Of a DNA stretch of 11,407 nucleotides, positions 6,957 to 11,407 are shown one piece after another (the first letter of the stretch is position 1; each line of letters begins with the position of its first letter). Source of the DNA: an uncultured Clostridia bacterium (GTDB lineage: Bacteria; Bacillota; Clostridia; Oscillospirales; Acutalibacteraceae); contig CANQLQ010000033.1 in the NCBI GenBank assembly GCA_947624755.1, forward strand, positions 1-11,407, given 5' to 3'. The notes under the pieces are model-generated. The model was given only the letters and a program-made list of their open reading frames with translations. It was not told the origin of the DNA and ran no database searches. A program made the translations under genes and the position numbers.

Positions 6957-7689
6957 CTTTCTTTTCCTCCTGTGCTTTTTTCTCTTGTTCTTTCAAGTAT
7001 TTATCCTGAGTCTTAATGAACTTTTCTGCCGTATCGTCATTACCTCTGTAAACGAGAGCGACGTGCATAGTAGCGTTCTTTTCATAATCCGCAAGAAGCC
7101 CTGCCTGCTGAACGGTTACCAACACGGTTATTGTTGTCGGAAGAGTAAAAGAGCCGTCCTCGTTCGGGACAACTTCGTTTTCATCAACACCGCCCGATGT
7201 TGTGGTCGTAATTACCTTGACATATTTAAGTTCGGGAGGAACGACCGTGTCCTTGTCTTTTTCGGTAACATATATACTTACAATATCGCCGTTCTGAAGC
7301 TTACCGGAAAGACCGCCTGCAAACGATGAAATGGTGATACTCATTGCAACTTTATCGCCGCTGAGAGCTGACAAAATATTTTCTGAGGAATTTGCTTCAT
7401 CGGTAAGTTTCGCTGTCGTTGCGACATCGCCTTTGTACACATCCGAGTTTACAAATTTTCCGATAACAGCCGACTTGTCTTTTATTGCACCTTCGGGAAG
7501 TCCGCTTCTCAAAAGTGAAGTCACGGTAATATCATCTTCGGTTATTTTTGCACCTTTGCTCAGGTTTTTTGAAAAAGTTATGACCTCGGATTTGCCTTCG
7601 GTCATTTTGTTGACCATCGGAGAAATTCCGAATGTGATCGCTACGGCTAAAATGATACAGATAATTCCTATTACTGTTCTGTTTCTCAT
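6949..7689 (-). CDS. cpaB: CpaB/RcpC-like pilus assembly protein
   Basis: A 246-residue protein with an N-terminal membrane anchor (MRNRTVIGIICIILAVAITF) and a SAF-like region (about 38-95: VITFSKNLSKGAKITEDDIT, then VIGKFVNSDVYKGDV). The RcpC/CpaB domain follows (MSITISSFAGGLSGKLQNGD, then IVSIYV), and the end is highly charged (EKKAQEEKKDA). An upstream in-frame ATG at 7752 would add 21 residues, but AAAGGA lies 9 bases before the ATG at 7687-7689, and the upstream part coincides with a terminator-like hairpin. I therefore use 7689. The gene overlaps the CpaE-like gene by 8 bases. In diderms CpaB works with the secretin; no secretin is seen here, so in this organism it may span the wall. 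Confidence 0.88.
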   Translation of the reverse strand: MRNRTVIGIICIILAVAITFGISPMVNKMTEGKSEVITFSKNLSKGAKITEDDITVTSLLRSGLPEGAIKDKSAVIGKFVNSDVYKGDVATTAKLTDEANSSENILSALSGDKVAMSITISSFAGGLSGKLQNGDIVSIYVTEKDKDTVVPPELKYVKVITTTTSGGVDENEVVPNEDGSFTLPTTITVLVTVQQAGLLADYEKNATMHVALVYRGNDDTAEKFIKTQDKYLKEQEKKAQEEKKDA

Positions 7690-7720
7690 GTGCATCATTC
7701 CTTTCTTTGAATTTTTTGAT

Positions 7721-7749
7721 AAAAAGAAAACGCCGCTTGTGCGACGCTT
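7721..7749 (-). terminator. Terminator or attenuator between the S23 gene and cpaB
   Basis: On the minus strand AAGCGTCGC, loop ACAA and GCGGCGTTTT form a GC-rich stem with two G-T pairs, then a T-rich run (TTTTCTTTTT over 7721-7730). It lies just downstream of the left inverted repeat and about 32 bp before the cpaB start. It could end the S23 transcript or lower read-through from the pilin genes into the assembly genes. Confidence 0.6.
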
Positions 7750-7751
7750 CA

Positions 7752-7782
7752 AATTAGAAATTAGTAATGAGAAATGAGAAAT
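7752..7782 (+). repeat. Left inverted repeat of the S23 cassette
   Basis: This 31-base AT-rich stretch, made of TAGAAAT, GAGAAAT and related units, matches the reverse complement of 8148-8178 at 28 of 31 positions by direct alignment. It lies 19 bp downstream of the S23 stop codon. A short further stretch at about 7796-7806 is similar but in the opposite orientation and can pair locally with the inner end of this repeat. Confidence 0.8.
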
Positions 7783-7801
7783 TAAGGTTAACTTCTTATT
7801 T

Positions 7802-8149
7802 CTAATCTTTACTGCTTTTGGTTATAGCAGATAAAAGTTTTTGAATTTCAATACAGTCAGATATAATCGATTTGTATTGTTCTTCGGTTATATATTTTGT
7901 TTCATACAAAAGTTCTATACAGTATTTGGTTTCTGCTGATTCCTTAAATGCTATATACATTTTTGCAAGAAAATCTTTCTTACTGATACCGCATTCTGCT
8001 TCGGCTATATTTGCTCCGATACTTGTGCCGCTTCTTAACAACTGCTTTGACAATACATATTCATTTTTGCTTTCACAAAGATATTTATATAAATTGACTA
8101 TACGAATTGCAAATCTTTTGCTCTTAATGAAAACTGCATTTTCTGCCAT
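7802..8149 (-). CDS. Four-helix-bundle protein, S23/23S-rRNA intervening-sequence family
   Basis: A 115-residue, almost wholly helical protein carrying the family hallmark LLRSGTSIGANIAEAECGIS (residues 37-56), followed by a helix with SAETKYCIELLYETKYI (71-87) and a Lys/Ser-rich end. The family was named from genes inside 23S rRNA intervening sequences; the Avd protein of diversity-generating retroelements has a related fold and forms a pentameric barrel. Free-standing members have no settled function, though nucleic-acid binding is a reasonable guess. This copy lies in a pilus operon, not in rRNA, with no reverse transcriptase nearby. The ATG begins at the inner edge of the right inverted repeat, and the repeat supplies the GAGG ribosome binding site 8 bases upstream. 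Confidence 0.9.
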   Translation of the reverse strand: MAENAVFIKSKRFAIRIVNLYKYLCESKNEYVLSKQLLRSGTSIGANIAEAECGISKKDFLAKMYIAFKESAETKYCIELLYETKYITEEQYKSIISDCIEIQKLLSAITKSSKD

Positions 8150-8178
8150 TTCTCATTCCTCATTTCTAATTTCTCATT
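8148..8178 (-). repeat. Right inverted repeat of the S23 cassette, carrying RBS and start
   Basis: The minus-strand copy matches the left repeat at 28 of 31 positions. It contains GAGGAATGAGAAATG, that is, the ribosome binding site and, at its last two bases, the A and T of the S23 start codon (8147-8149). Confidence 0.8.
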
Positions 8179-8208
8179 GGCAGAACAATCATATCACAAG
8201 TTTCAGTA

Positions 8209-8826
8209 TCAAACAAGATACCCAATCAAAAATCCTGCCGAAAGATACGGAATAAGCGGCAGGGTTTTATCTTCGGATTTCTTAATTTTATTGCGTATCA
8301 GCGTACCTATCACGGCAAAAAGCAAGCCGACTACAAGTCCCAAAATGCCTCTTGATGCTCCGAGTATAAAGAAACAAGCTGGAACATATTTTACATCAGC
8401 GCCACCGATCTTGTTACCCGTTATTATTGCAATGACAAACATCAATGCAAAAGATATTGCAAATGCCATTGCACGACTGAACAGAATGTTCGGCGAAATA
8501 TTGATAAACCCAACAAGCAGAAGCATTATCGGTACATAATCCTCAACCTTTCGCTCTTGAATGTCACAAATGCTTGCATAAAGAAATACAGCAAAAATGA
8601 GCGTTGCTTTAAGAACCTCAAAGGTATAGCCGAATCTCAGCACAAACAAGAAAGATATGCCCGTGCTGAAAGCTACGCATATCTTATTGAACTTACTTTT
8701 CTTTTCATACTGTGGAGTTCTTGTCAAGACTGCTTTTGACACCAGTCCAGTGCAAAGCATATATGCCAACACCGCTAAAAATATGGGTATAAACAATGAA
8801 GCTAAAATACTGTTAATCACTGTCAT
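8209..8826 (-). CDS. Type A24 prepilin peptidase (CpaA/TadV-like)
   Basis: A 205-residue membrane protein with about six hydrophobic segments. The two catalytic aspartates of A24 aspartic peptidases are visible: Asp88 in ASICDIQERKVEDYVP and Asp144 in GGADVK (141-146, matching the GxGD motif with Ala in place of the second Gly). The C-terminal LPLIPYLSAGFLIGYLV matches the usual PxxPf-type last helix. The length is near that of CpaA/TadV peptidases, which lack the N-methylation domain of PilD. It should cut the leader of the Flp-like pilin and the pseudopilins at the inner membrane. GAGGTG lies 8 bases before the ATG. The start follows the pilin stop by 83 bp, with a hairpin between them. Confidence 0.9.
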   Translation of the reverse strand: MTVINSILASLFIPIFLAVLAYMLCTGLVSKAVLTRTPQYEKKSKFNKICVAFSTGISFLFVLRFGYTFEVLKATLIFAVFLYASICDIQERKVEDYVPIMLLLVGFINISPNILFSRAMAFAISFALMFVIAIITGNKIGGADVKYVPACFFILGASRGILGLVVGLLFAVIGTLIRNKIKKSEDKTLPLIPYLSAGFLIGYLV

Positions 8827-8844
8827 AAGCCAATCACCTCATTT

Positions 8845-8873
8845 CAAAAGAGGCGGAGCAAAATTGCTCCGCC
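8845..8873 (-). terminator. Strong hairpin between pilin and prepilin peptidase genes
   Basis: GGCGGAGCA and TGCTCCGCC (8852-8873) form a perfect 9-bp GC-rich stem with a 4-base loop, followed on the minus strand by TCTTTTG. The T-run is short, so partial termination or 3'-end protection of a pilin-only mRNA is likely. That would allow far more pilin than peptidase. Confidence 0.65.
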
Positions 8874-8909
8874 GAGTAGTTCGTCATAGTAAAAATTTAT
8901 TGTCTTTTA

Positions 8910-9179
8910 TCAACCACCGTTATAGTTAAAAAGTTCGCTGACCTTTTGGGTGACTTTCGGCATGATTGTTGTGTTGAACAATGCGTAGAGAAGTCCGAGA
9001 AGAAGTGCGCCGATTACGACTGCGATAAGAATCTTTACGCCTGTGTCGACATACGCTTCTGCGGTTGTACCGTCGAGAACTTCATGCGCCTTTACTGCGA
9101 CAACTGTCTGTGCAGTATTGAACGAATTTTTTACCCTTGAAACTGCGTTTCTGCAAAAAGATTTAGCTTTCTTAAACAT
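8910..9179 (-). CDS. Flp-type pilin-like protein (DUF6133-like)
   Basis: An 89-residue protein with a long basic, helical leader (residues 1-36, with MFKKAKSFCRNAVSRVKNSF), then DGTTAEAYVDTG (36-47), one strong membrane helix (48-68) and a short tail ending FNYNGG. Position directly upstream of a prepilin peptidase and the Tad genes, and the small size, make it the best candidate for the major pilin. The segment GTTAEAY resembles the Flp cleavage segment GATAIEY in spacing from Gly to Tyr, but its Glu is at +4 instead of +5. Similar proteins (DUF6133, name from memory) occur in clostridial integrative elements. GGAGG lies 8 bases before the ATG, and the first 49 bases overlap the SpoVG-like gene. 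Confidence 0.72.
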   Translation of the reverse strand: MFKKAKSFCRNAVSRVKNSFNTAQTVVAVKAHEVLDGTTAEAYVDTGVKILIAVVIGALLLGLLYALFNTTIMPKVTQKVSELFNYNGG

Positions 9180-9478
9180 ACATTTTTCCTCCGAATTTCA
9201 ATTATTGATTTCTGCGATCTTTTATCGTATGCAGTAAATACAGCTTCCTGAATGGCGATACGAAAAGCCGAAACGATGGGATGACATACATCTCTGCGTT
9301 TTTCCTCGCCGTTCTTATTCTTCCAAACCTTACTCGGCATGGAGATAAAGCGCTTGCCGTCTTTGATAACTGCGCCTACACCGTGAATAACAAACTCGTC
9401 ATCAAGAATGACATCTGCGTATGCCTTTGTGTTTTTGCTTCCGTCAAGAAGCTGTGTGATTTCTGCTTTAATTTTCAT
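9131..9478 (-). CDS. spoVG: SpoVG-family protein
   Basis: A 115-residue protein. Residues 1-88 match SpoVG: a first strand (MKIKAEITQL), LDDEFVIHGV (25-34), ISMPSK (45-50), DVCHPI (63-68) and IQEAVFTAYDK (76-86). SpoVG proteins bind DNA and RNA and act as global regulators in Firmicutes, and accessory copies are common next to parB in integrative elements. The ATG at 9478 is the only plausible start, because an upstream ATG runs into a stop; the ribosome binding site is weak. Residues 89-115 (IIEIRRKNVCLRK and on) are a basic tail that is not part of the core and is produced where the gene overlaps the pilin start by 49 bases. It may be the remnant of a shifted stop. Confidence 0.85.
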   Translation of the reverse strand: MKIKAEITQLLDGSKNTKAYADVILDDEFVIHGVGAVIKDGKRFISMPSKVWKNKNGEEKRRDVCHPIVSAFRIAIQEAVFTAYDKRSQKSIIEIRRKNVCLRKLNLFAETQFQG

Positions 9479-9512
9479 ATTAAAAAAGTTCTTTCATAAT
9501 TAAATTTCAATG

Positions 9513-9542
9513 AAAAAAGCAGGCATTTTTTATCGTGCCTGC
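9513..9542 (-). terminator. Terminator at the end of parB
   Basis: GCAGGCA and TGCCTGC (9536-9542 and 9519-9525) form a perfect 7-bp stem followed by six T on the minus strand. The stem's first arm lies within the last parB codons and the stop codon is in the loop. Only about 34 bp remain before spoVG, so either read-through or a promoter inside parB must supply the downstream genes. Confidence 0.75.
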
Positions 9543-10411
9543 TCTCTCTTTTTCTGTCTGTATCTGTTGTAAAAGTCCAACGCCCTGAGTACATAGTCGC
9601 AATGCTTCTCGACAGGTATCGACTTCGGAATGAGCTGTCCTATACGGCTGTCACGAAAAGGTGGTTTCTCACGCTGATTCGGCTTTTCTTCACACATAAT
9701 CGTATCGACAACTTCCTTTGTAAGTCTGCCTTCGTTCAATGCCTTTCTCATGCGTATGGTTTGGTCGTGTGACGGAGTACAGTCGTTAGCGCCCATTGCA
9801 TCAAACAATTGTTTTTGTGATTCCTTTGGGAGATACGACATTTCCACAGCCGGGCGCATGGCGATTTTGCCTTCATCGACAAGTTCAAGGATTTCGGGCA
9901 CAAGCTCATTCAGGCGGATATATCGTTTAATTTGCGATTCGCTTTCGTTGACCTGTTGAGCTAATTCCGAATTAGAACGAGTACCAATTAAATTCGGTCC
10001 CACTGGGTCCGAATTATTCTTAGATAGTCTACCAGCCTGCCTTTTCATTGCATCCAATCTCATTTTGTACGCCTTTGCTTTCTCCGAAGGCAATATCTGT
10101 TCTCTTTGAAGATTAGAATCAATCATTGCAAGTATCGCCTCATCTTTCGTAAGCTCATGGATTCTCGCAGGGATTGTTTCTATACCAGCAATCTCGTAAG
10201 CTCTTTTTCTTCTGTGTCCTGAAACCATTTCATAACCGCCGTCAACAGGTCTGACAAGAACAGGCTGAATTAAACCTCGTTCTTTAACGCTATCAACGAG
10301 CTCTCGCATACTGTCATCATCTCTGACCTGATACGGATGATCGGGAAAGTCCCTGATTTCCGACAAAGGTATCTCCGTCACGGTTTCTTTTTGCTCTTGT
10401 TTTTTATCCAA
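9530..10411 (-). CDS. parB: ParB/RepB/Spo0J-family partition protein
   Basis: A 293-residue protein. Residues 12-105 are the ParB N-terminal domain, with IPLSEIRDFPDHPYQVRDDD, the nucleotide-binding motif GHRRKRA (65-71) and NLQREQI (100-106). Residues 145-172 form the helix-turn-helix that would bind a parS-like site (SNSELAQQVNESESQIKRYI). The C-terminal third is basic (DFYNRYRQKKREQAR). Size and pattern fit accessory ParB proteins of plasmids and integrative elements; there is no ParA partner beside it. The start is TTG at 10409-10411, chosen because AAGGAGG lies 8 bases upstream. It is the first full-size gene after the rRNA/tRNA block and heads the pilus cluster. Confidence 0.88.
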   Translation of the reverse strand: MDKKQEQKETVTEIPLSEIRDFPDHPYQVRDDDSMRELVDSVKERGLIQPVLVRPVDGGYEMVSGHRRKRAYEIAGIETIPARIHELTKDEAILAMIDSNLQREQILPSEKAKAYKMRLDAMKRQAGRLSKNNSDPVGPNLIGTRSNSELAQQVNESESQIKRYIRLNELVPEILELVDEGKIAMRPAVEMSYLPKESQKQLFDAMGANDCTPSHDQTIRMRKALNEGRLTKEVVDTIMCEEKPNQREKPPFRDSRIGQLIPKSIPVEKHCDYVLRALDFYNRYRQKKREQAR

Positions 10412-10451
10412 TAACTTTGCCTCCTTTCGGTGGGTAATGCGTTTTTCTTCA

Positions 10452-10475
10452 CTATGTGAAGCCTGATAAAAACAT
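10452..10475 (-). CDS. Possible 7-codon leader peptide upstream of parB
   Basis: ATG at 10475 opens a frame encoding MFLSGFT followed by TAG. It has a good ribosome binding site (AAGGAG) 8 bases upstream. A small hairpin (CTTCAC, loop, GTGAAG; 10447-10461) covers its last codons and stop. This could be a regulatory leader peptide or simply chance; nothing shows that it is translated. Confidence 0.25.
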   Translation of the reverse strand: MFLSGFT

Positions 10476-10500
10476 TTTGTTTTCTCCTTAAAATGAAATG

Positions 10501-10526
10501 AGCCGTTGATTTTTACATCAGCGGCT
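10501..10526 (-). promoter_or_regulatory. Ten-base-pair hairpin in the parB leader
   Basis: AGCCGCTGAT and ATCAACGGCT (minus strand) form a 10-bp stem with one G-T pair around a 6-base loop. It is followed by CATTTCATTTT, which is only weakly terminator-like, and then by the leader-peptide ribosome binding site. Confidence 0.45.
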
Positions 10527-10540
10527 ATGTAACTCTGAGT

Positions 10541-10588
10541 AATAAAAAAGACCGAAGTTTCTAAGATATGTTCTTAAAAAATCGGTCT
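10541..10588 (-). terminator. Long terminator-like hairpin in the parB leader
   Basis: On the minus strand AGACCGA (10582-10588) pairs with TCGGTCT (10549-10555), and an inner TAAGA/TCTTA stem extends the structure. TTTTTTATT follows. It is a good Rho-independent terminator. No gene lies just upstream to be ended by it, so it is either a second tRNA-Asn terminator or a leader attenuator. Confidence 0.65.
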
Positions 10589-10686
10589 GAAATATGTAAA
10601 TATTGAATTGTTGTAAGTTCAAATCCTGACAGTCCGTGAAAACAGCTAATTTGTTGCCCTCGAAAGTGAGTATAAAAAATAGCCTC

Positions 10687-10724
10687 AAAAAAACACTAAA
10701 AGCCCTTGATCTACAAGGACTTTT
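10687..10724 (-). terminator. Terminator downstream of tRNA-Asn
   Basis: AAAAGTCCTTG and CAAGGGCTTTT form a stem of about 11 bp with a 5-base loop, followed after three bases by seven T on the minus strand. It ends the tRNA-Asn transcript. Confidence 0.75.
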
Positions 10725-10729
10725 AAGCG

Positions 10730-10750
10730 TTGTTGCCATATTGGCAACAA
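10730..10750. repeat. Perfect 9-bp-arm palindrome after tRNA-Asn
   Basis: TTGTTGCCA and TGGCAACAA flank a 3-base centre, four bases beyond the tRNA CCA end. It could be a processing hairpin. TTGTTGCC recurs at 10651-10658. Confidence 0.6.
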
Positions 10751-10754
10751 GAGT

Positions 10755-10830
10755 TGGCGCCTCAAACAGGACTCGAACCTGTGACACCGCGGTTAACAGC
10801 CGCGTGCTCTACCGACTGAGCTATTAAGGC
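10755..10830 (-). tRNA. tRNA-Asn (GTT)
   Basis: The minus strand folds as a full cloverleaf. The acceptor stem GCCTTAA pairs with TTGAGGC (one G-T pair), followed by discriminator G and encoded CCA. The D-arm is GCTCAGTCGGTAGAGC. The anticodon stem CGCGG/CCGCG carries loop CTGTTAA, giving anticodon GTT. The T-arm is CAGG TTCGAGT CCTG. It follows 5S rRNA by about 150 bp and its own terminator lies downstream. Confidence 0.95.
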
Positions 10831-10941
10831 AAATAATTTTAAATCTGTGCCCAAACGAAATGACCAAAAACACAGTCAATTCACTTTAGGCTCTCATGTC
10901 AAACCATTTGTATATACATATTCCCAACTGTTTGCAAAATA

Positions 10942-10975
10942 TGCATAAAACCGCTTAAGCGATTAACTTAAGCGG
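10942..10975 (-). terminator. Terminator of the rRNA operon after 5S
   Basis: CCGCTTAAG and CTTAAGCGG (10951-10975) form a perfect 9-bp stem with a 7-base loop, followed by TTTTATG on the minus strand, a few bases after the 5S 3' end. tRNA-Asn lies beyond it, so it relies on read-through or on its own promoter. Confidence 0.7.
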
Positions 10976-10980
10976 CATTG

Positions 10981-11097
<117 letters not shown>

Positions 11098-11148
11098 TGC
11101 TTCGAACTGTTAATCCAAAGCTCTTTAATTTTTGACCTTTCTTTAATC

Positions 11149-11224
11149 TGGTGACCCGTACGAGATTCGAACTCGTGTTGCCGGCGTGAGAGGCCGGAGT
11201 CTTAGGCCACTTGACCAACGGGCC
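11149..11224 (-). tRNA. tRNA-Glu (CTC)
   Basis: The minus strand gives acceptor GGCCCGT pairing with ACGGGTC (one G-T pair), discriminator A and encoded CCA. The anticodon stem CCGGC/GCCGG has loop CTCTCAC, so anticodon CTC for GAG. The T-arm is ACGAG TTCGAAT CTCGT. It lies between tRNA-Lys and 5S rRNA. Confidence 0.93.
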
Positions 11225-11230
11225 TCTTTC

Positions 11231-11306
11231 TGGTACACCATCACGGGCTCGAACCGTGGACACCCTGATTAAGAGTCAGGTGCTCTACCAACTGAGCTAA
11301 TGGTGC
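11231..11306 (-). tRNA. tRNA-Lys (CTT)
   Basis: The minus strand gives acceptor GCACCAT pairing with ATGGTGT (one G-T pair), discriminator A and encoded CCA. The D-arm is GCTCAGTTGGTAGAGC. The anticodon stem CCTGA/TCAGG has loop CTCTTAA, so anticodon CTT for AAG. The T-arm is CACGG TTCGAGC CCGTG. It is 6 bp from tRNA-Glu and about 90 bp after the 23S end. Confidence 0.95.
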
Positions 11307-11395
11307 ATAAGTTGGTGAAGTCCATGTTGTTCTTCATGTACCTTCAAAACTGAACAAAGTAAGCAAATGCAGAAGAAAACGTAGAACCAAGAATA

Positions 11396-11407
11396 TGGTC
11401 AAGCCCT
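11396..11407 (-). rRNA. rrl: 23S ribosomal RNA, last bases only
   Basis: The minus strand begins AGGGCTTGACCA at the window edge, which matches the 3' end of Firmicutes 23S rRNA (the part pairing with its 5' GGTCAAG). The spacer that follows includes TTTGTTCAGTTTTGAAGGT, a typical clostridial post-23S sequence. Only 12 bases are visible, so the call depends on the downstream tRNA and 5S context. Confidence 0.6.

Larger units (their letters stand above)
7752..8178. mobile_element. Candidate non-autonomous cassette: S23 gene between inverted repeats
   Basis: A 427-bp unit bounded by 28/31 inverted repeats holds a single S23-family gene and sits between the prepilin peptidase gene and cpaB, two genes that belong to one pathway. 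There is no transposase or recombinase in the unit and no clear target-site duplication that I can see. Mobility is inferred from the symmetry, from the unrelated cargo, and from a third copy of the repeat at 2644-2674. Confidence 0.4.
10412..10754. other. Gene-poor leader region between tRNA-Asn and parB
   Basis: No credible protein gene larger than a leader peptide lies here. In transcription order on the minus strand it holds the tRNA-Asn hairpins and terminator (10687-10750), a gene-free AT-rich stretch (10589-10686), a long terminator-like hairpin (10541-10588), a second stem (10501-10526), a possible leader peptide (10452-10475) and the parB ribosome binding site (about 10420-10427). 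I found no convincing promoter; TTGAAC, 17 bases, then TTACAT at about 10590-10620 is weak. Confidence 0.6.

Noticed and set aside
7690..7752. Longer cpaB start at 7752
   Set aside because: It would add 21 residues encoded by the terminator hairpin and its T-run. The ATG at 7689 has a properly spaced AAAGGA and starts directly with the membrane anchor.
7751..7806. CRISPR-like repeats
   Set aside because: The repeat units are short, adjacent and degenerate, without spacers or cas genes.
7752..8178. Diversity-generating retroelement, because the S23 protein resembles Avd
   Set aside because: No reverse transcriptase, template repeat or variable repeat is visible.
7750..8180. 23S rRNA intervening sequence
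   Set aside because: The gene is flanked by pilus genes rather than by rRNA sequence.
10610..10640. tRNA T-loop-like string GTTCAAATCC on the plus strand, possible attachment-site relic
   Set aside because: The flanking bases do not form a T-stem and no acceptor stem or anticodon arm can be built.
10518..10787. Minus-strand open frame of 89 codons starting inside tRNA-Asn
   Set aside because: It begins with a GTG in the tRNA T-arm region and runs through terminators, so it is a chance frame. I also saw no integrase remnant in it.
10636..10827. Plus-strand open frame of 63 codons across tRNA-Asn
   Set aside because: Its second half is a translation of the antisense of tRNA-Asn and the rest crosses the terminator hairpins. 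There is no ribosome binding site or family resemblance.
10412..10830. Integration site at the 3' end of tRNA-Asn
   Set aside because: I found no second copy of the tRNA 3' end and no integrase in the window, so an attachment site cannot be claimed.

Overview
The window looks like chromosomal DNA from a low-to-moderate GC member of the Clostridia, probably of the Ruminococcus/Oscillospiraceae kind. Ribosome binding sites are strong and AGGAGG-like, a SpoVG-family gene is present, the tRNA and rRNA genes look clostridial, and no outer-membrane secretin or other Gram-negative pilus part is visible. The taxonomic call is inference. Essentially every feature lies on the minus strand, so transcription runs from high to low coordinates.

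Right end (about 10690-11407): the tail of an rRNA operon. It holds the last bases of 23S rRNA, then tRNA-Lys(CTT), tRNA-Glu(CTC), 5S rRNA with a terminator, and tRNA-Asn(GTT) with its own terminator. Next comes a roughly 340-bp leader without a recognised gene, holding a strong terminator, other hairpins and a possible 7-codon leader peptide.

Middle (about 2180-10411): a long co-directional cluster. It opens with a ParB-family protein and a SpoVG-family protein. A small Flp/DUF6133-like pilin and a type A24 prepilin peptidase follow. A four-helix-bundle (S23/IVP family) gene sits between imperfect 31-bp inverted repeats. The Tad machine then follows: CpaB-like, CpaE/TadZ-like ATPase, CpaF/TadA ATPase, TadB, TadC and two pseudopilin-like proteins (DUF4320-like and TadE/F-like). 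Most gene junctions from cpaB onward overlap or lie within 15 bp of each other, which indicates one coupled operon. The likely job is assembly of a Tad-type (type IVc) surface pilus across a single membrane.

Left end (1-2159): a lipoprotein with a long Thr/Lys-rich stalk and a Cys-rich C-terminal region, a RelB/RelE-type toxin-antitoxin pair with its own promoter and terminator, and the first 214 codons of a secreted adhesin-like protein cut by the window edge. These may be surface partners of the pilus.

The most unusual structure is the S23 gene cassette. Its right inverted repeat supplies the gene's ribosome binding site and ends on the first two bases of the start codon. A third copy of the same repeat, about 5.5 kb away, encodes the first ten residues of a pseudopilin. 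The parB-spoVG head of the pilus operon also resembles partition modules of integrative elements, so the locus may be, or may derive from, an integrated element beside the tRNA genes. No integrase or duplicated attachment site is visible here.
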